Source: Pseudaquidulcibacter sp041917055 | GTDB lineage: Bacteria; Pseudomonadota; Alphaproteobacteria; Caulobacterales; Aquidulcibacteraceae | Length of the DNA stretch: 64,000 nucleotides | Assembly (NCBI GenBank): GCA_041917055.1 | Contig: JAYRYJ010000001.1 | Span: forward strand, 1 to 64,000 | Direction: 5' to 3' | Position numbers and translations under genes: made by a program | Shown here: piece after piece, positions 18,101 through 26,084 of the stretch | How the letters are laid out: each line of letters opens with the position of its first letter | Numbering within the stretch: position 1 is the stretch's first letter | Notes under the pieces: generated by a model | What the model saw: the letters and a program-made list of their open reading frames with translations, nothing else | Told to the model about the DNA's origin: nothing | The model's database searches: none

Positions 18101-20017
18101 CTATTCCTTGCTATTAGATTTAGCTTCTTTCACCAAATCCAAAAACTCTTGGCTGTAACCGAATGCGTCATCCTCGGTTGCCGCTTCGCCAAGGTTAATG
18201 ACATCATCAAAACCGAATTTGCCAATCCATGGGTCGTTTCGCAATAATTGTGCAAAACCTGCGACCGCTAAAGCTAATTTGGTAGAGGGTTTGGCATTAT
18301 TGATATTGGAAACCATGTCAGATTTAGTAAGTGGGCGTTCAATTAGTTTTGAAACATTCGAACCGGGCAATTTATAGCGTAGTTTTAAATAACCCAATTC
18401 GCTGCCTTTATCCTCAATCGGTGCTTTGGCCTCTTGATAGCGTAAAGGATCTATATCTGATTTCGCGCCTTTGAGCGTTATTTCATATAAAGCTGTGACT
18501 TGATGACCCGCACCTATTTCGCCAGCATCGATTTTGTCATTATTGAAATCCTCTTGATTAAGTTTGCGGGTTTCATAACCGATTAAGCGATATTGCGAAA
18601 CTTGTGCAGGATTGAATTCAATTTGCGCTTTAACGTCATTGGCAATAGGGAACATTGATGATGTAAATTCATCATAAAGTACTTTTTTGGCTTCTGCGAA
18701 TGTGTCGATATAGGCGGCAATGCCATTACCTTTTTGCGCAAGTGCCTGCATCATATCATCGCGATAATTGCCATCACCAAAACCAAGGACCGAAAGATAA
18801 ACACCTTCTTTGCGCTTTTGTTCGATTAAATCTTCAAGTGCGTCGGGGTCGTCAATTCCGACATTGAAATCACCATCGGTCATCAAAACCACACGATTGA
18901 TTGCGTCTTTTTTGAAATTCATTTTCGCGGTTTTATAGGCAAGTTCAATGCCTTCTGCCCCTGCGGTTGAACCGCCCGCTTCTAAGGCTTCTAAAGCGCA
19001 AACAATGGCTTTTTTATTATCGCCTTTGGTTGGTTTTAATACTGTGCCCGATGCCCCCGCATAGACCACCATAGACACATGGTCATTGGCATTGAGGCTT
19101 GAGGCAAGTGCGCGAATTGAACGTTTCGCCAATGGCAATTTATCTTCCGATTGCATCGAACCAGATACGTCAAGTAAGAAAACAATATTCAAAGGTGGAC
19201 GATTTTCGGGGTCAATTTTATAGCCTTGAAGCCCGATATGAATGATTTTTTTATCTTCATTCCATGGCGACGGTACAATACTGACATTGGTTGAAAATGG
19301 TGCGCTTTTATCTTTTGGCAATTGATAATTATATTTGAAATAATTCAAAAATTCTTCAACACGTATGGAATCATTTGCAGGCAGTGAACCATCATTTATA
19401 GTGCGGCGCGCAGTGGAATAACTCGCGGTGTCGGTTTCCATTGCAAAGGTTGAGACCGGCTCGGTTGCGGTTTGTTTTACGCCATTGATTTGATAATGCG
19501 GGTATTTTTCGAATTCATCAGGTTTATTTGGATATACCACAGGGTTTGGATATCCGGTCGCTTTTGATCCAGTTACAACAATTGAATCCGCCGCGCCAAC
19601 ATTTGGCGTCGCTTCTTTTTCGGTAACCGCCCTTTGAACTGGTGTATCGACAACAAGATTTGTTTTCACTTGAGTTTTTCGCTCAACCAGTGGCGGCGGC
19701 GGCGCAGGTGGTGGTGGCGGTGGTGGTGGCGGCGGTGCTGATTTTTCGGCAAAAATTACTGGGACAGGTGACGTAGGCGGCGGATAATACCCCATTCCAA
19801 CCATTGGTGCAGATTTTATCGCTTTATTATTGCTATAACCGTATTCATCATATTTCGGCACGGGGCAATCGAAATCTTTTGGGTTTAATTCCTTAAAGTC
19901 CGAACCATTGCTTGACGCCACCGCTGTGCTCGAACACGCCGCAAGGTTTGCGCCCAACATTGCAATCAACGCAATAATTGACGCCGCTTTAAAAGAGTTT
20001 TTCGCGAAATTTGACAT
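18101..20017 (-). CDS. VWA-domain lipoprotein (YfbK-like) with proline-rich linker
   Basis: A 638-residue lipoprotein of the YfbK type. The ATG at 20017 follows a strong GGAGGTG site. Signal peptide with lipobox LAAC (Cys28). A proline tract (residues 95-109) and a stretch holding IVVTGS (146-151), which looks like the TonB-box/plug signature of TonB-dependent receptors, lead into the N-terminal vWF-A-associated domain (about 185-240), the VWA domain with MIDAS motif DVSGS at 283-287 and a later DGDFN, and a C-terminal DUF3520-like domain. VWA proteins bind ligands through a metal ion. The role is unknown; it may sit on the periplasmic side of the outer membrane and touch TonB or receptors, which is inference. 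Confidence 0.88.
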   Translation of the reverse strand: MSNFAKNSFKAASIIALIAMLGANLAACSSTAVASSNGSDFKELNPKDFDCPVPKYDEYGYSNNKAIKSAPMVGMGYYPPPTSPVPVIFAEKSAPPPPPPPPPPAPPPPLVERKTQVKTNLVVDTPVQRAVTEKEATPNVGAADSIVVTGSKATGYPNPVVYPNKPDEFEKYPHYQINGVKQTATEPVSTFAMETDTASYSTARRTINDGSLPANDSIRVEEFLNYFKYNYQLPKDKSAPFSTNVSIVPSPWNEDKKIIHIGLQGYKIDPENRPPLNIVFLLDVSGSMQSEDKLPLAKRSIRALASSLNANDHVSMVVYAGASGTVLKPTKGDNKKAIVCALEALEAGGSTAGAEGIELAYKTAKMNFKKDAINRVVLMTDGDFNVGIDDPDALEDLIEQKRKEGVYLSVLGFGDGNYRDDMMQALAQKGNGIAAYIDTFAEAKKVLYDEFTSSMFPIANDVKAQIEFNPAQVSQYRLIGYETRKLNQEDFNNDKIDAGEIGAGHQVTALYEITLKGAKSDIDPLRYQEAKAPIEDKGSELGYLKLRYKLPGSNVSKLIERPLTKSDMVSNINNAKPSTKLALAVAGFAQLLRNDPWIGKFGFDDVINLGEAATEDDAFGYSQEFLDLVKEAKSNSKE

Positions 20018-20117
20018 TTTACACCTCCATTTAGAAGGTTTGGCATCATAAAAAGTCCGCAAAGCGGCCTAAATGTGGCGAAAATTGGGTAATTATTTAT
20101 GCCAAAGGCAAAGACCT

Positions 20118-20636
20118 CTAATAATTTTTGTAATATCCATTATCAGCAGAATATGACCCTGCGGGCTGTTCGCCTTTTCCCATATTTATAGTGGCGCTGG
20201 TGACAATGGTTTCGTATTCAATGGCCTTGGTGTCATGAGTGTTGGGATATGGCAATTGCGGGGAATATGGATTAGAGGGTTCATAATTATTCACATTAAA
20301 AAGTCCAACCGCAAAAATTGCCAATAATTGCCCGACGCCATCAACCACGCCAATATCGGAAAACTGGTGCGATGCGGTTTGGGTATTATTCAAGAAAAAA
20401 TAATCATATCCAAGCGCTTTGGTAAGGCGCGCCGAACCATCGATTAAATAAGATTCAACTAATGCCCGCGAATCGTTTTTTCCGCCTTTATAGAAAACTT
20501 CATAATTGCGACCATCTATGGCATTAAAGCTAAATCCTTCCGATTTTGCGGAATAATAAGTCGCGCTATTTTCGGTGTGCGCACATGCCGCAATTGCGGA
20601 CATTGCCAAAAGCCCCAAAGTCTTGGATATTTTCAT
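20118..20636 (-). CDS. Small lipoprotein, resembling the CC0125/CC1285 family
   Basis: A 172-residue protein with a lipoprotein signal (lipobox AIAAC) and a good ribosome site GGAGACGGG before the ATG. The core YEVFYKGGKNDSRALVESYL followed by ARLTKALGYDYFFL resembles the short lipoproteins described from Caulobacter as CC0125/CC1285-like; the match is from memory and moderate. The C-terminal half is Tyr/Asn/Pro-rich. It is followed on the same strand by the VWA lipoprotein about 100 bases on. Function unknown. Confidence 0.75.
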   Translation of the reverse strand: MKISKTLGLLAMSAIAACAHTENSATYYSAKSEGFSFNAIDGRNYEVFYKGGKNDSRALVESYLIDGSARLTKALGYDYFFLNNTQTASHQFSDIGVVDGVGQLLAIFAVGLFNVNNYEPSNPYSPQLPYPNTHDTKAIEYETIVTSATINMGKGEQPAGSYSADNGYYKNY

Positions 20637-20727
20637 TTCCCGTCTCCTTACAGACTAATAATGCAAGATTGTGGCTAAAATTCGATAATTGCGATTGAGT
20701 TTGCGAAAAATTTTTGGAATATGAATT

Positions 20728-21420
20728 ATGACTAAAGAAATCCGTATTGCGCCGTCAATTCTATCCGCCGATTTTGCCAATCTTGGTGCCGAGGTTCGCG
20801 CCATTGAGGCAGCCGGCGCCGATTTGGTGCATTTTGACGTAATGGATAATCATTATGTCCCCAATCTAACCATTGGCCCTTTGGTGTGCGAGGCCATACG
20901 TCCCCATGTTTCAATTCCGATTGATGTTCATTTAATGGTGAAGCCCGTCGATAATTTAATTTCAATGTTTGCCAAAGCGGGCGCAAATATAATTACTTTC
21001 CACCCCGAAGCCAGTGAACATATAGATCGCAGCTTGTCACTTATTCGTGATTTGGGTTGTAAAGCGGGCCTGGTTTTGAACCCGGCCACCCCAATTGATT
21101 GTCTTGAACACGTTATGGACAGGCTTGATATGATATTATTAATGTCGGTCAATCCGGGCTTTGGTGGGCAAAGTTTTATTCGCTCCAGCCTCCCAAAACT
21201 CAAAAAAGTGCGCGAATTGATTTATAATCATAAGGCAAATGGCGGGCAAGATATTTGGCTTGAAATCGATGGCGGCGTTAAGCCCGATAATATCGCCGAA
21301 ATAAGCGCCGCAGGTGCCGACACTTTTGTTGCAGGTTCCGCAGTTTTTGGCGCAAAAGATGAAAATGGCGGCTATGAGACAATAATAAGCCAATTGAAGG
21401 CCAATGCTGCTAGAGCGTAA
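20728..21420 (+). CDS. rpe: Ribulose-phosphate 3-epimerase
   Basis: Interconverts ribulose 5-phosphate and xylulose 5-phosphate in the pentose phosphate pathway. The 230-residue TIM barrel shows all family motifs: ILSADFANLG, the metal/catalytic HFDVMD, VHLMV, MSVNPGFGGQ with the phosphate-binding loop, and EIDGGV containing the second catalytic Asp. The last codons AGA GCG TAA belong to a fragment of the TA-flanked MITE described below, so its present stop codon comes from that element. Neighbours on both sides are on the other strand. Confidence 0.96.
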   Translation: MTKEIRIAPSILSADFANLGAEVRAIEAAGADLVHFDVMDNHYVPNLTIGPLVCEAIRPHVSIPIDVHLMVKPVDNLISMFAKAGANIITFHPEASEHIDRSLSLIRDLGCKAGLVLNPATPIDCLEHVMDRLDMILLMSVNPGFGGQSFIRSSLPKLKKVRELIYNHKANGGQDIWLEIDGGVKPDNIAEISAAGADTFVAGSAVFGAKDENGGYETIISQLKANAARA

Positions 21421-21457
21421 GGCTTTTGAATGGAATTGGTATAGCGCATGATTGTCG
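21411..21457 (+). mobile_element. Fragment of the TA-type MITE (left end only)
   Basis: Begins TAGAGCGTAAGGCTTTTGAA and continues through GGAATTGGTATAGCG, matching the left end of the copy at 60020. No matching right end (CGCTCTA) follows within the intergenic region, so this is a truncated copy. It overlaps the last codons of rpe. Confidence 0.65.
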
Positions 21458-21897
21458 TTAATAGCCTCAAAAAAAACTTGCGCGGCTGATTACTTTTGGA
21501 CGTCAGCGGCTCAAAATTTTGAGCCTCATTAGGTTGGTGGCGCTTTTGGAAATGAAGAGCAATTGTTGGGGAAGGTCTTTTTGGGCACTTATGCCATAAA
21601 GACCTAAATCGATTGTGTTTGCTCAAAACCAGGCGTCAAGGGGGCGCTACGCTCAAGCCCCTTGACCCCCATTTTTGAGCGAAGCGGTTGTAAAAATGGT
21701 CTGCAACACCTGTTTACCAGCCCATCGCGCGAGAATGAAAGTCAAGGGTGAAAAGCGCAAGCGACCCTTGACTTTCATTGTCGCGCGAACACAATTGCAG
21801 TAGGTCTTTATGGCAGACCTGCCCATAAAGGCCTTCCCCAACAATTGCACTTATTTCCGCATAAAAACTATTTATTGAGACTTTGCATCTCTAAGAA
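21421..21897. other. Intergenic region between convergent rpe and glmM, filled by repeats
   Basis: No gene is visible. The first 37 bases are the rest of a MITE fragment; from 21508 to 21848 lies a hairpin array (separate entry). About 50 AT-rich bases remain before the glmM stop. Read toward rpe or glmM, the hairpins could end transcription from both sides, but none has a clear U-run of the classic kind. Confidence 0.8.
21508..21848. repeat. Hairpin array 1 with 47-base inverted outer arms
   Basis: Contains, in order: an 18-base perfect palindrome GGCTCAAAATTTTGAGCC (21508-21525); outer arm 21559-21605; hairpin 21621-21680 (outer stem GCTCAAAA/TTTTGAGC, inner stem GTCAAGGGG/CCCCTTGAC, loop with CGCTACGCT); hairpin 21726-21787 with a 24-base stem carrying one mismatch; and the inverted outer arm 21802-21848, matching the first arm at 42 of 47 bases. 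The left two-thirds is related to array 2 at 28766-29070. The whole could fold into one large branched structure as RNA or single-stranded DNA. No coding potential recognised. Confidence 0.85.
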
Positions 21898-23241
21898 TCA
21901 ATCCGAAACTATCAGATTTGACAATTCTTCAAGCGATGCTTTTAGGAAATTTGCATCGTCGCCTTCCGCCATTAATCTGACCAATGGTTCGGTGCCCGAA
22001 GTTCTAACTACTAATCTTGCGCCTTTTTCCTCAATATCGGCTTTTAGTTTTTCGAGCTTTGTGCTGATTTTCGGTTTTAAAAGCGGTGATGTTCCGGAAT
22101 AGCGAATATTCTTTTTGAACTGTGGCGCAGGTGTGAAACAATTTAGAATTTCAGACGCGCGCTTGTCACTTCCTGCCATTGCGCCCAATACCAACAATGC
22201 AGAAATAAGCCCGTCGCCGGTTGTGGCATAATCAAGCGCGATAATATGGCCCGATTGTTCGCCACCCAAATTGCAATCGCGCGCACGCATCTCATATACT
22301 ACTTTTCTATCGCCAACATCGGTGCGTATCATTTGCGCGCCCATGCCTTGGATAAAGCGTTCAAGGCCAAGATTTGACATAATGGTTGTTACAACCGCAC
22401 CGCCGCGAAGGGTTTGTTCTTTTATCATTTCACGCGAAATCGCGGCAATGATTTGATCGCCGTCAATTTCATTGCCTTTTTCATCAATAATCGCAATGCG
22501 GTCCGCATCACCATCAAGGGCGATACCAATATCGGCGCGGCGTTCAAGAACAGTGTGTTTCAATAAGTCAAGATTGGTCGAGCCACAGCCATCATTAATA
22601 TTCGTGCCATTTGGCGAAACCCCGATTTCAATAACTTCTGCACCTAATTCAAATAAGGCCCAAGGGGCGGTCTTATAGGCTGCACCATTGGCGCAATCGA
22701 CAACGACCCTAAGCCCGTCCAAAGATAAATTGCGGGGAAAGGCAAATTTTGCAAATTCGACATAACGCCCGCGTGAATCTTCAAAACTGCGCACTTGACC
22801 GATTTGATGCGGCGCGGCGCGCGTGATTTTATCCGGTTCGCGTAACAAGGCCTCTATTTCTGCCTCTTGCTCTTCGGTTAATTTAAAGCCATCAGGCCCG
22901 AATAATTTAATGCCATTATCGGCAAAACCATTGTGCGAGGCAGAAATCATAACACCAAGTTCGGCGCGCAAAGAACGTGTAAGAATACCGACCGCAGGTG
23001 TCGGAATTGGCCCTAAAATCCGCACATCCATACCAACGGCGGCAAAACCCGAAACCAATGCAAATTCGACCATATAACCGGATCGGCGAGTATCTTTACC
23101 AATAATGACAGATTTCAAACCCTTGCGAGAGCGAAAATAAGTGCCCGCCGCCATGCCAAGATTTAAAGCGGTTTCCGCAGTCATAGGCCATTTATTCGCT
23201 TCACCGCGAATGCCATCGGTGCCGAAAAATTTTTGTGTCAT
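21898..23241 (-). CDS. glmM: Phosphoglucosamine mutase
   Basis: Converts glucosamine 6-phosphate to glucosamine 1-phosphate for UDP-GlcNAc synthesis. Start at the ATG 23241 (MTQKFFGTDGIRG) after GGGGA, 447 residues. Motifs: active-site phosphoserine loop ISASHN, metal-binding DGDADR, sugar-binding GEQSGHI, phosphate-binding RTSGTEP. The residue after ISASHN is Gly where family members usually have Pro; the rest is standard. folD lies upstream on the same strand, its coding end at 23315. Confidence 0.95.
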   Translation of the reverse strand: MTQKFFGTDGIRGEANKWPMTAETALNLGMAAGTYFRSRKGLKSVIIGKDTRRSGYMVEFALVSGFAAVGMDVRILGPIPTPAVGILTRSLRAELGVMISASHNGFADNGIKLFGPDGFKLTEEQEAEIEALLREPDKITRAAPHQIGQVRSFEDSRGRYVEFAKFAFPRNLSLDGLRVVVDCANGAAYKTAPWALFELGAEVIEIGVSPNGTNINDGCGSTNLDLLKHTVLERRADIGIALDGDADRIAIIDEKGNEIDGDQIIAAISREMIKEQTLRGGAVVTTIMSNLGLERFIQGMGAQMIRTDVGDRKVVYEMRARDCNLGGEQSGHIIALDYATTGDGLISALLVLGAMAGSDKRASEILNCFTPAPQFKKNIRYSGTSPLLKPKISTKLEKLKADIEEKGARLVVRTSGTEPLVRLMAEGDDANFLKASLEELSNLIVSD

Positions 23242-23314
23242 TTTTTCCCCAGACTCAATTTTTTTCAAAAGACGCCTAAAGCACTAATCATGCCAAAATG
23301 AAAATAAAGTAAAA

Positions 23315-24202
23315 TTACGCTATATTGCGGCGCAGTTTCGCAGACATAATCGTATTAGCCATTAATCCCGCAATCGTCATAGGACCGACTCCGCCCGGGA
23401 CTGGTGTGATATGGCCTGCAATTTCAAGGCAATCGGCAAAATCGACATCACCCACTAATTTCGTCTTTTTCTCGGAATTTGGATTATCATTTGGAATGCG
23501 ATTAATTCCAACATCAATCACGCACGCACCTGGTTTTACCCAATCGGCTTTAACCATTAAGGGCCTGCCGACTGCGGCGACCAAAATATCGGCCTGTTTG
23601 CATATTTCTTCTAAGTTTTTGGTCTTGGAATGAGCAATTGTAATTGTGCAATTTTCTTCCAAAAATAAAAGTGCGGCGGGCTTGCCAACTAGGATTGAGC
23701 GCCCGATTACCACAACATTTTGGCCGCTTAAATTATCGCCCAATGCAGCTTTTGCCAAAACCACTGATCCGACGGGTGTGCAGGGTCTAAGGCCGCGTTT
23801 ACCTAAAACCAAACGCCCCGCGCTTTTTTCGGTAAGGCCGTCAACATCTTTCAATGGATCGATTAAATCTATGATTTCATCTTGGTTCAAATGTTTTGGC
23901 AAAGGCAATTGCACCAAAATCCCGTCAATTTTCTCATCATTACTCAATTCCATAACCTTGGCGGCAAGGGTTTCCTGATTGGTATTTTCGGGAAGGACAA
24001 TCTCGATAGAATTAATACCGATTTCGGCGGCGGTGCGCACTTTGTTTTTGACATAGACTTGGCTTGCGGGGTCATCACCCACCAAAACCACCGCAAGGCT
24101 TGGCGTAATGCCAAACTCACTTTGCAATTGAAGCAATTCATTTTTTGTTTTTTGATTTAGTTTTGCGGCCTCAGATTTTCCGTCAATTATTTTCGCAACC
24201 AT
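23315..24202 (-). CDS. folD: Bifunctional methylenetetrahydrofolate dehydrogenase/cyclohydrolase
   Basis: Makes 10-formyl-THF from 5,10-methylene-THF with NADP. 295 residues, the usual length. Motifs: the catalytic Lys in YVKNK, QLPLPKH, DVDGL, the NADP loop GRSILVGKPAA, and the C-terminal PGGVGPMT. The start overlaps the yggU-like gene by 20 bases, so it is probably coupled to the yggT-yggU pair upstream. Confidence 0.96.
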   Translation of the reverse strand: MVAKIIDGKSEAAKLNQKTKNELLQLQSEFGITPSLAVVLVGDDPASQVYVKNKVRTAAEIGINSIEIVLPENTNQETLAAKVMELSNDEKIDGILVQLPLPKHLNQDEIIDLIDPLKDVDGLTEKSAGRLVLGKRGLRPCTPVGSVVLAKAALGDNLSGQNVVVIGRSILVGKPAALLFLEENCTITIAHSKTKNLEEICKQADILVAAVGRPLMVKADWVKPGACVIDVGINRIPNDNPNSEKKTKLVGDVDFADCLEIAGHITPVPGGVGPMTIAGLMANTIMSAKLRRNIA

Positions 24203-24518
24203 GCTTTAAAGCGCCCGATAAAATAGTCTCTGCGCGGTCTATATCGATTTTTGCATGATTAACCAATAGAATTTTGTTGCGACTTTTGGCACCGCTTTGG
24301 ACTTCGATTTTTGATTTCGGTATATCCAATGCTTTGGCAATAATCGCGCATACCGCATTATTGGCCTTATTATCGTCGGCAATGGCGCAAGTTCTGATTT
24401 TTAGATAGGTTTTTCCATCATCGCGGGTTTCGAGACCCTCAATAATGTCCTTTTTTGCATTAGGCGTAACGCGGGCACGAATTTCAAACCCACCCGCGAT
24501 TTCGCGCAAGAACCTCAC
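24183..24518 (-). CDS. DUF167 (YggU) family protein
   Basis: A 111-residue DUF167 protein of unknown function. Family features: RVTPNAKKDIIEG near the start, KIRTCAIADDNKANNAV in the middle, and SGAKSRNKILLV. GTG start one base after the stop of the YggT protein. The yggT-yggU adjacency is conserved in many bacteria; here folD is added to the same unit. Confidence 0.9.
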   Translation of the reverse strand: MRFLREIAGGFEIRARVTPNAKKDIIEGLETRDDGKTYLKIRTCAIADDNKANNAVCAIIAKALDIPKSKIEVQSGAKSRNKILLVNHAKIDIDRAETILSGALKHGCENN

Positions 24519-24519
24519 C

Positions 24520-24804
24520 TTAGAATGGGATTAAGGGCACGACCCAACGCTGTGCAAAGCCGATACCGACCCACAAAGCCAATGGCGAAATATCAACGCC
24601 GCCAATCGGTGGCAATACTTTGCGTATCGGACCCAGAACCGGTGCCGTTAAGCGACCGCAAAAATCCCACAAAGTAGCAACAAATTTATTTTGTGTATTT
24701 ACAACGCCGAAATGAACCAACCAGCTCAAAATCGCGTCAATAATAACGACCCAAAGGTAAAGCCCTAAGACTGTGCCAACTAACCAAGAAATCGGTCCGT
24801 TCAT
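24520..24804 (-). CDS. YggT family membrane protein
   Basis: A 94-residue protein with two hydrophobic segments (about 5-30 and 70-92) and the family motif around FCGRLTAPVLGPIRKVLPPIGGVDISPL. YggT proteins are inner-membrane proteins, one repeat here, with proposed roles in osmotic response or envelope organisation. First gene of the yggT-yggU-folD unit. Confidence 0.9.
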   Translation of the reverse strand: MNGPISWLVGTVLGLYLWVVIIDAILSWLVHFGVVNTQNKFVATLWDFCGRLTAPVLGPIRKVLPPIGGVDISPLALWVGIGFAQRWVVPLIPF

Positions 24805-24890
24805 TTTTCACTCCGCAAAAATTTCTATTAATTTAATGGTCATTTCGCAAATTGTAAGTCCTTTTGCGAGATTTTTGCATTTTGTGGGCT

Positions 24891-26000
24891 TCAAACACCT
24901 ATACCATTTGGGATTTCATTTAGGATTTTCACCAATTGCGCCTGTTTATTGGTCGCGGTTTTATGATAAAGTCCGCGTATTAAAAACCGCGCCGCATTCA
25001 CACTTACGCCGCGCTCTATCGCGAATTGTTCCAAACTTAGGCCGCGCACCAAAGCAAGTGCCAGACGTGATTCCGCATTGGTGAAATCAAAATATTCGCG
25101 GAATAATTCGCGCCTTTTTTCTAAATCGATTAAAGCCTCATTATTGACAATTAGGATTTTGTTTGCGCCTTTTAATGTGCCCATCAAAGTATCAGCAATT
25201 TGTGGCTTTATATGCATCAAAAGCGCGCGTTTAAGTTCTAAATTATCAGGAATGAGATTTAGGGCGAGCGTTTGATTATTCACATTTATCGGATTAGATT
25301 TAAGTTTTGCATCAGAATTACGGCAATTGAAGCGCAATTTATTGCTTTTCTCATCAAAATATCCGGCATCAATCAGATTTTTTGCCGAATTATTGGCAAA
25401 GAATATTTCATTGTCGTCTCCCAAAAGAAAAATCGAATTTTGGGAATCTTCAAGCACGGATAAAGCGCTATTTGCACGCAAATCCGCTTCCCCCAATTTG
25501 CGGCTTATACGGCACGCTCTTTGAATATGTGGTGTGAAAAGGCGCAATAAATCGGCAATCAAATTGGTTGGGCCATTGTCGGGCCCTGGTAGAACAAGCC
25601 CAAGTTTTGACGCACCATCGCTATCAATTGCCGAGATTAGGGCGGTTTCCATTTCCCACATATGCAGGAAATTTTTGTATAGATCGCTTTCTTTAAATTC
25701 TTGGCGTGACAATAATTCATCAGAATGAACCACTTGACCATTGGGGAGATTGAAGACTTTTTGCGTCCAAGGATTGCGACCGGCAAAAAAGTTCACATAG
25801 CCTTCACGCGCGTATTCCGTCACGCCGGTTGCACCCAAAAAACGACCATATGGCGGTGTCGGGCTTTCCCAAACTAAAAAAGCGACATCCCAATTCTCAA
25901 GTTTGCAATGCGATACCATCGAGGTAAGCGCGACATCCCAATGGCTTGGGTTAATCGCTGCCTCATAAATATCCCCGATTGTATCACTTATTGTGTGCAT
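24891..26000 (-). CDS. LuxR-type transcriptional regulator with N-terminal sensor region
   Basis: A 369-residue protein from the ATG at 26000; a longer frame to 26093 would overlap the divergent peptidase start. The C-terminal ~60 residues form a LuxR/GerE-type helix-turn-helix (LTxAEsRLALALVRGLSLEQFAIERGVS-like order, then ARFLIRGLYHKT). The N-terminal part begins IGDIYEAAINPSHWDVAL, a pattern shared by alphaproteobacterial LuxR-family proteins with an uncharacterised sensor. No receiver domain or autoinducer domain is recognised. It stands divergent to the M14 peptidase with 84 bases between, so that gene is a candidate target. Confidence 0.82.
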   Translation of the reverse strand: MHTISDTIGDIYEAAINPSHWDVALTSMVSHCKLENWDVAFLVWESPTPPYGRFLGATGVTEYAREGYVNFFAGRNPWTQKVFNLPNGQVVHSDELLSRQEFKESDLYKNFLHMWEMETALISAIDSDGASKLGLVLPGPDNGPTNLIADLLRLFTPHIQRACRISRKLGEADLRANSALSVLEDSQNSIFLLGDDNEIFFANNSAKNLIDAGYFDEKSNKLRFNCRNSDAKLKSNPINVNNQTLALNLIPDNLELKRALLMHIKPQIADTLMGTLKGANKILIVNNEALIDLEKRRELFREYFDFTNAESRLALALVRGLSLEQFAIERGVSVNAARFLIRGLYHKTATNKQAQLVKILNEIPNGIGV

Positions 26001-26084
26001 TTGGTGTATTGATAATATTTTGCAACTTGGCTTGCAAGAAATATCTTTTGATTCTAATTTCCTTTTTTTGTTGGGGATAAAAGA

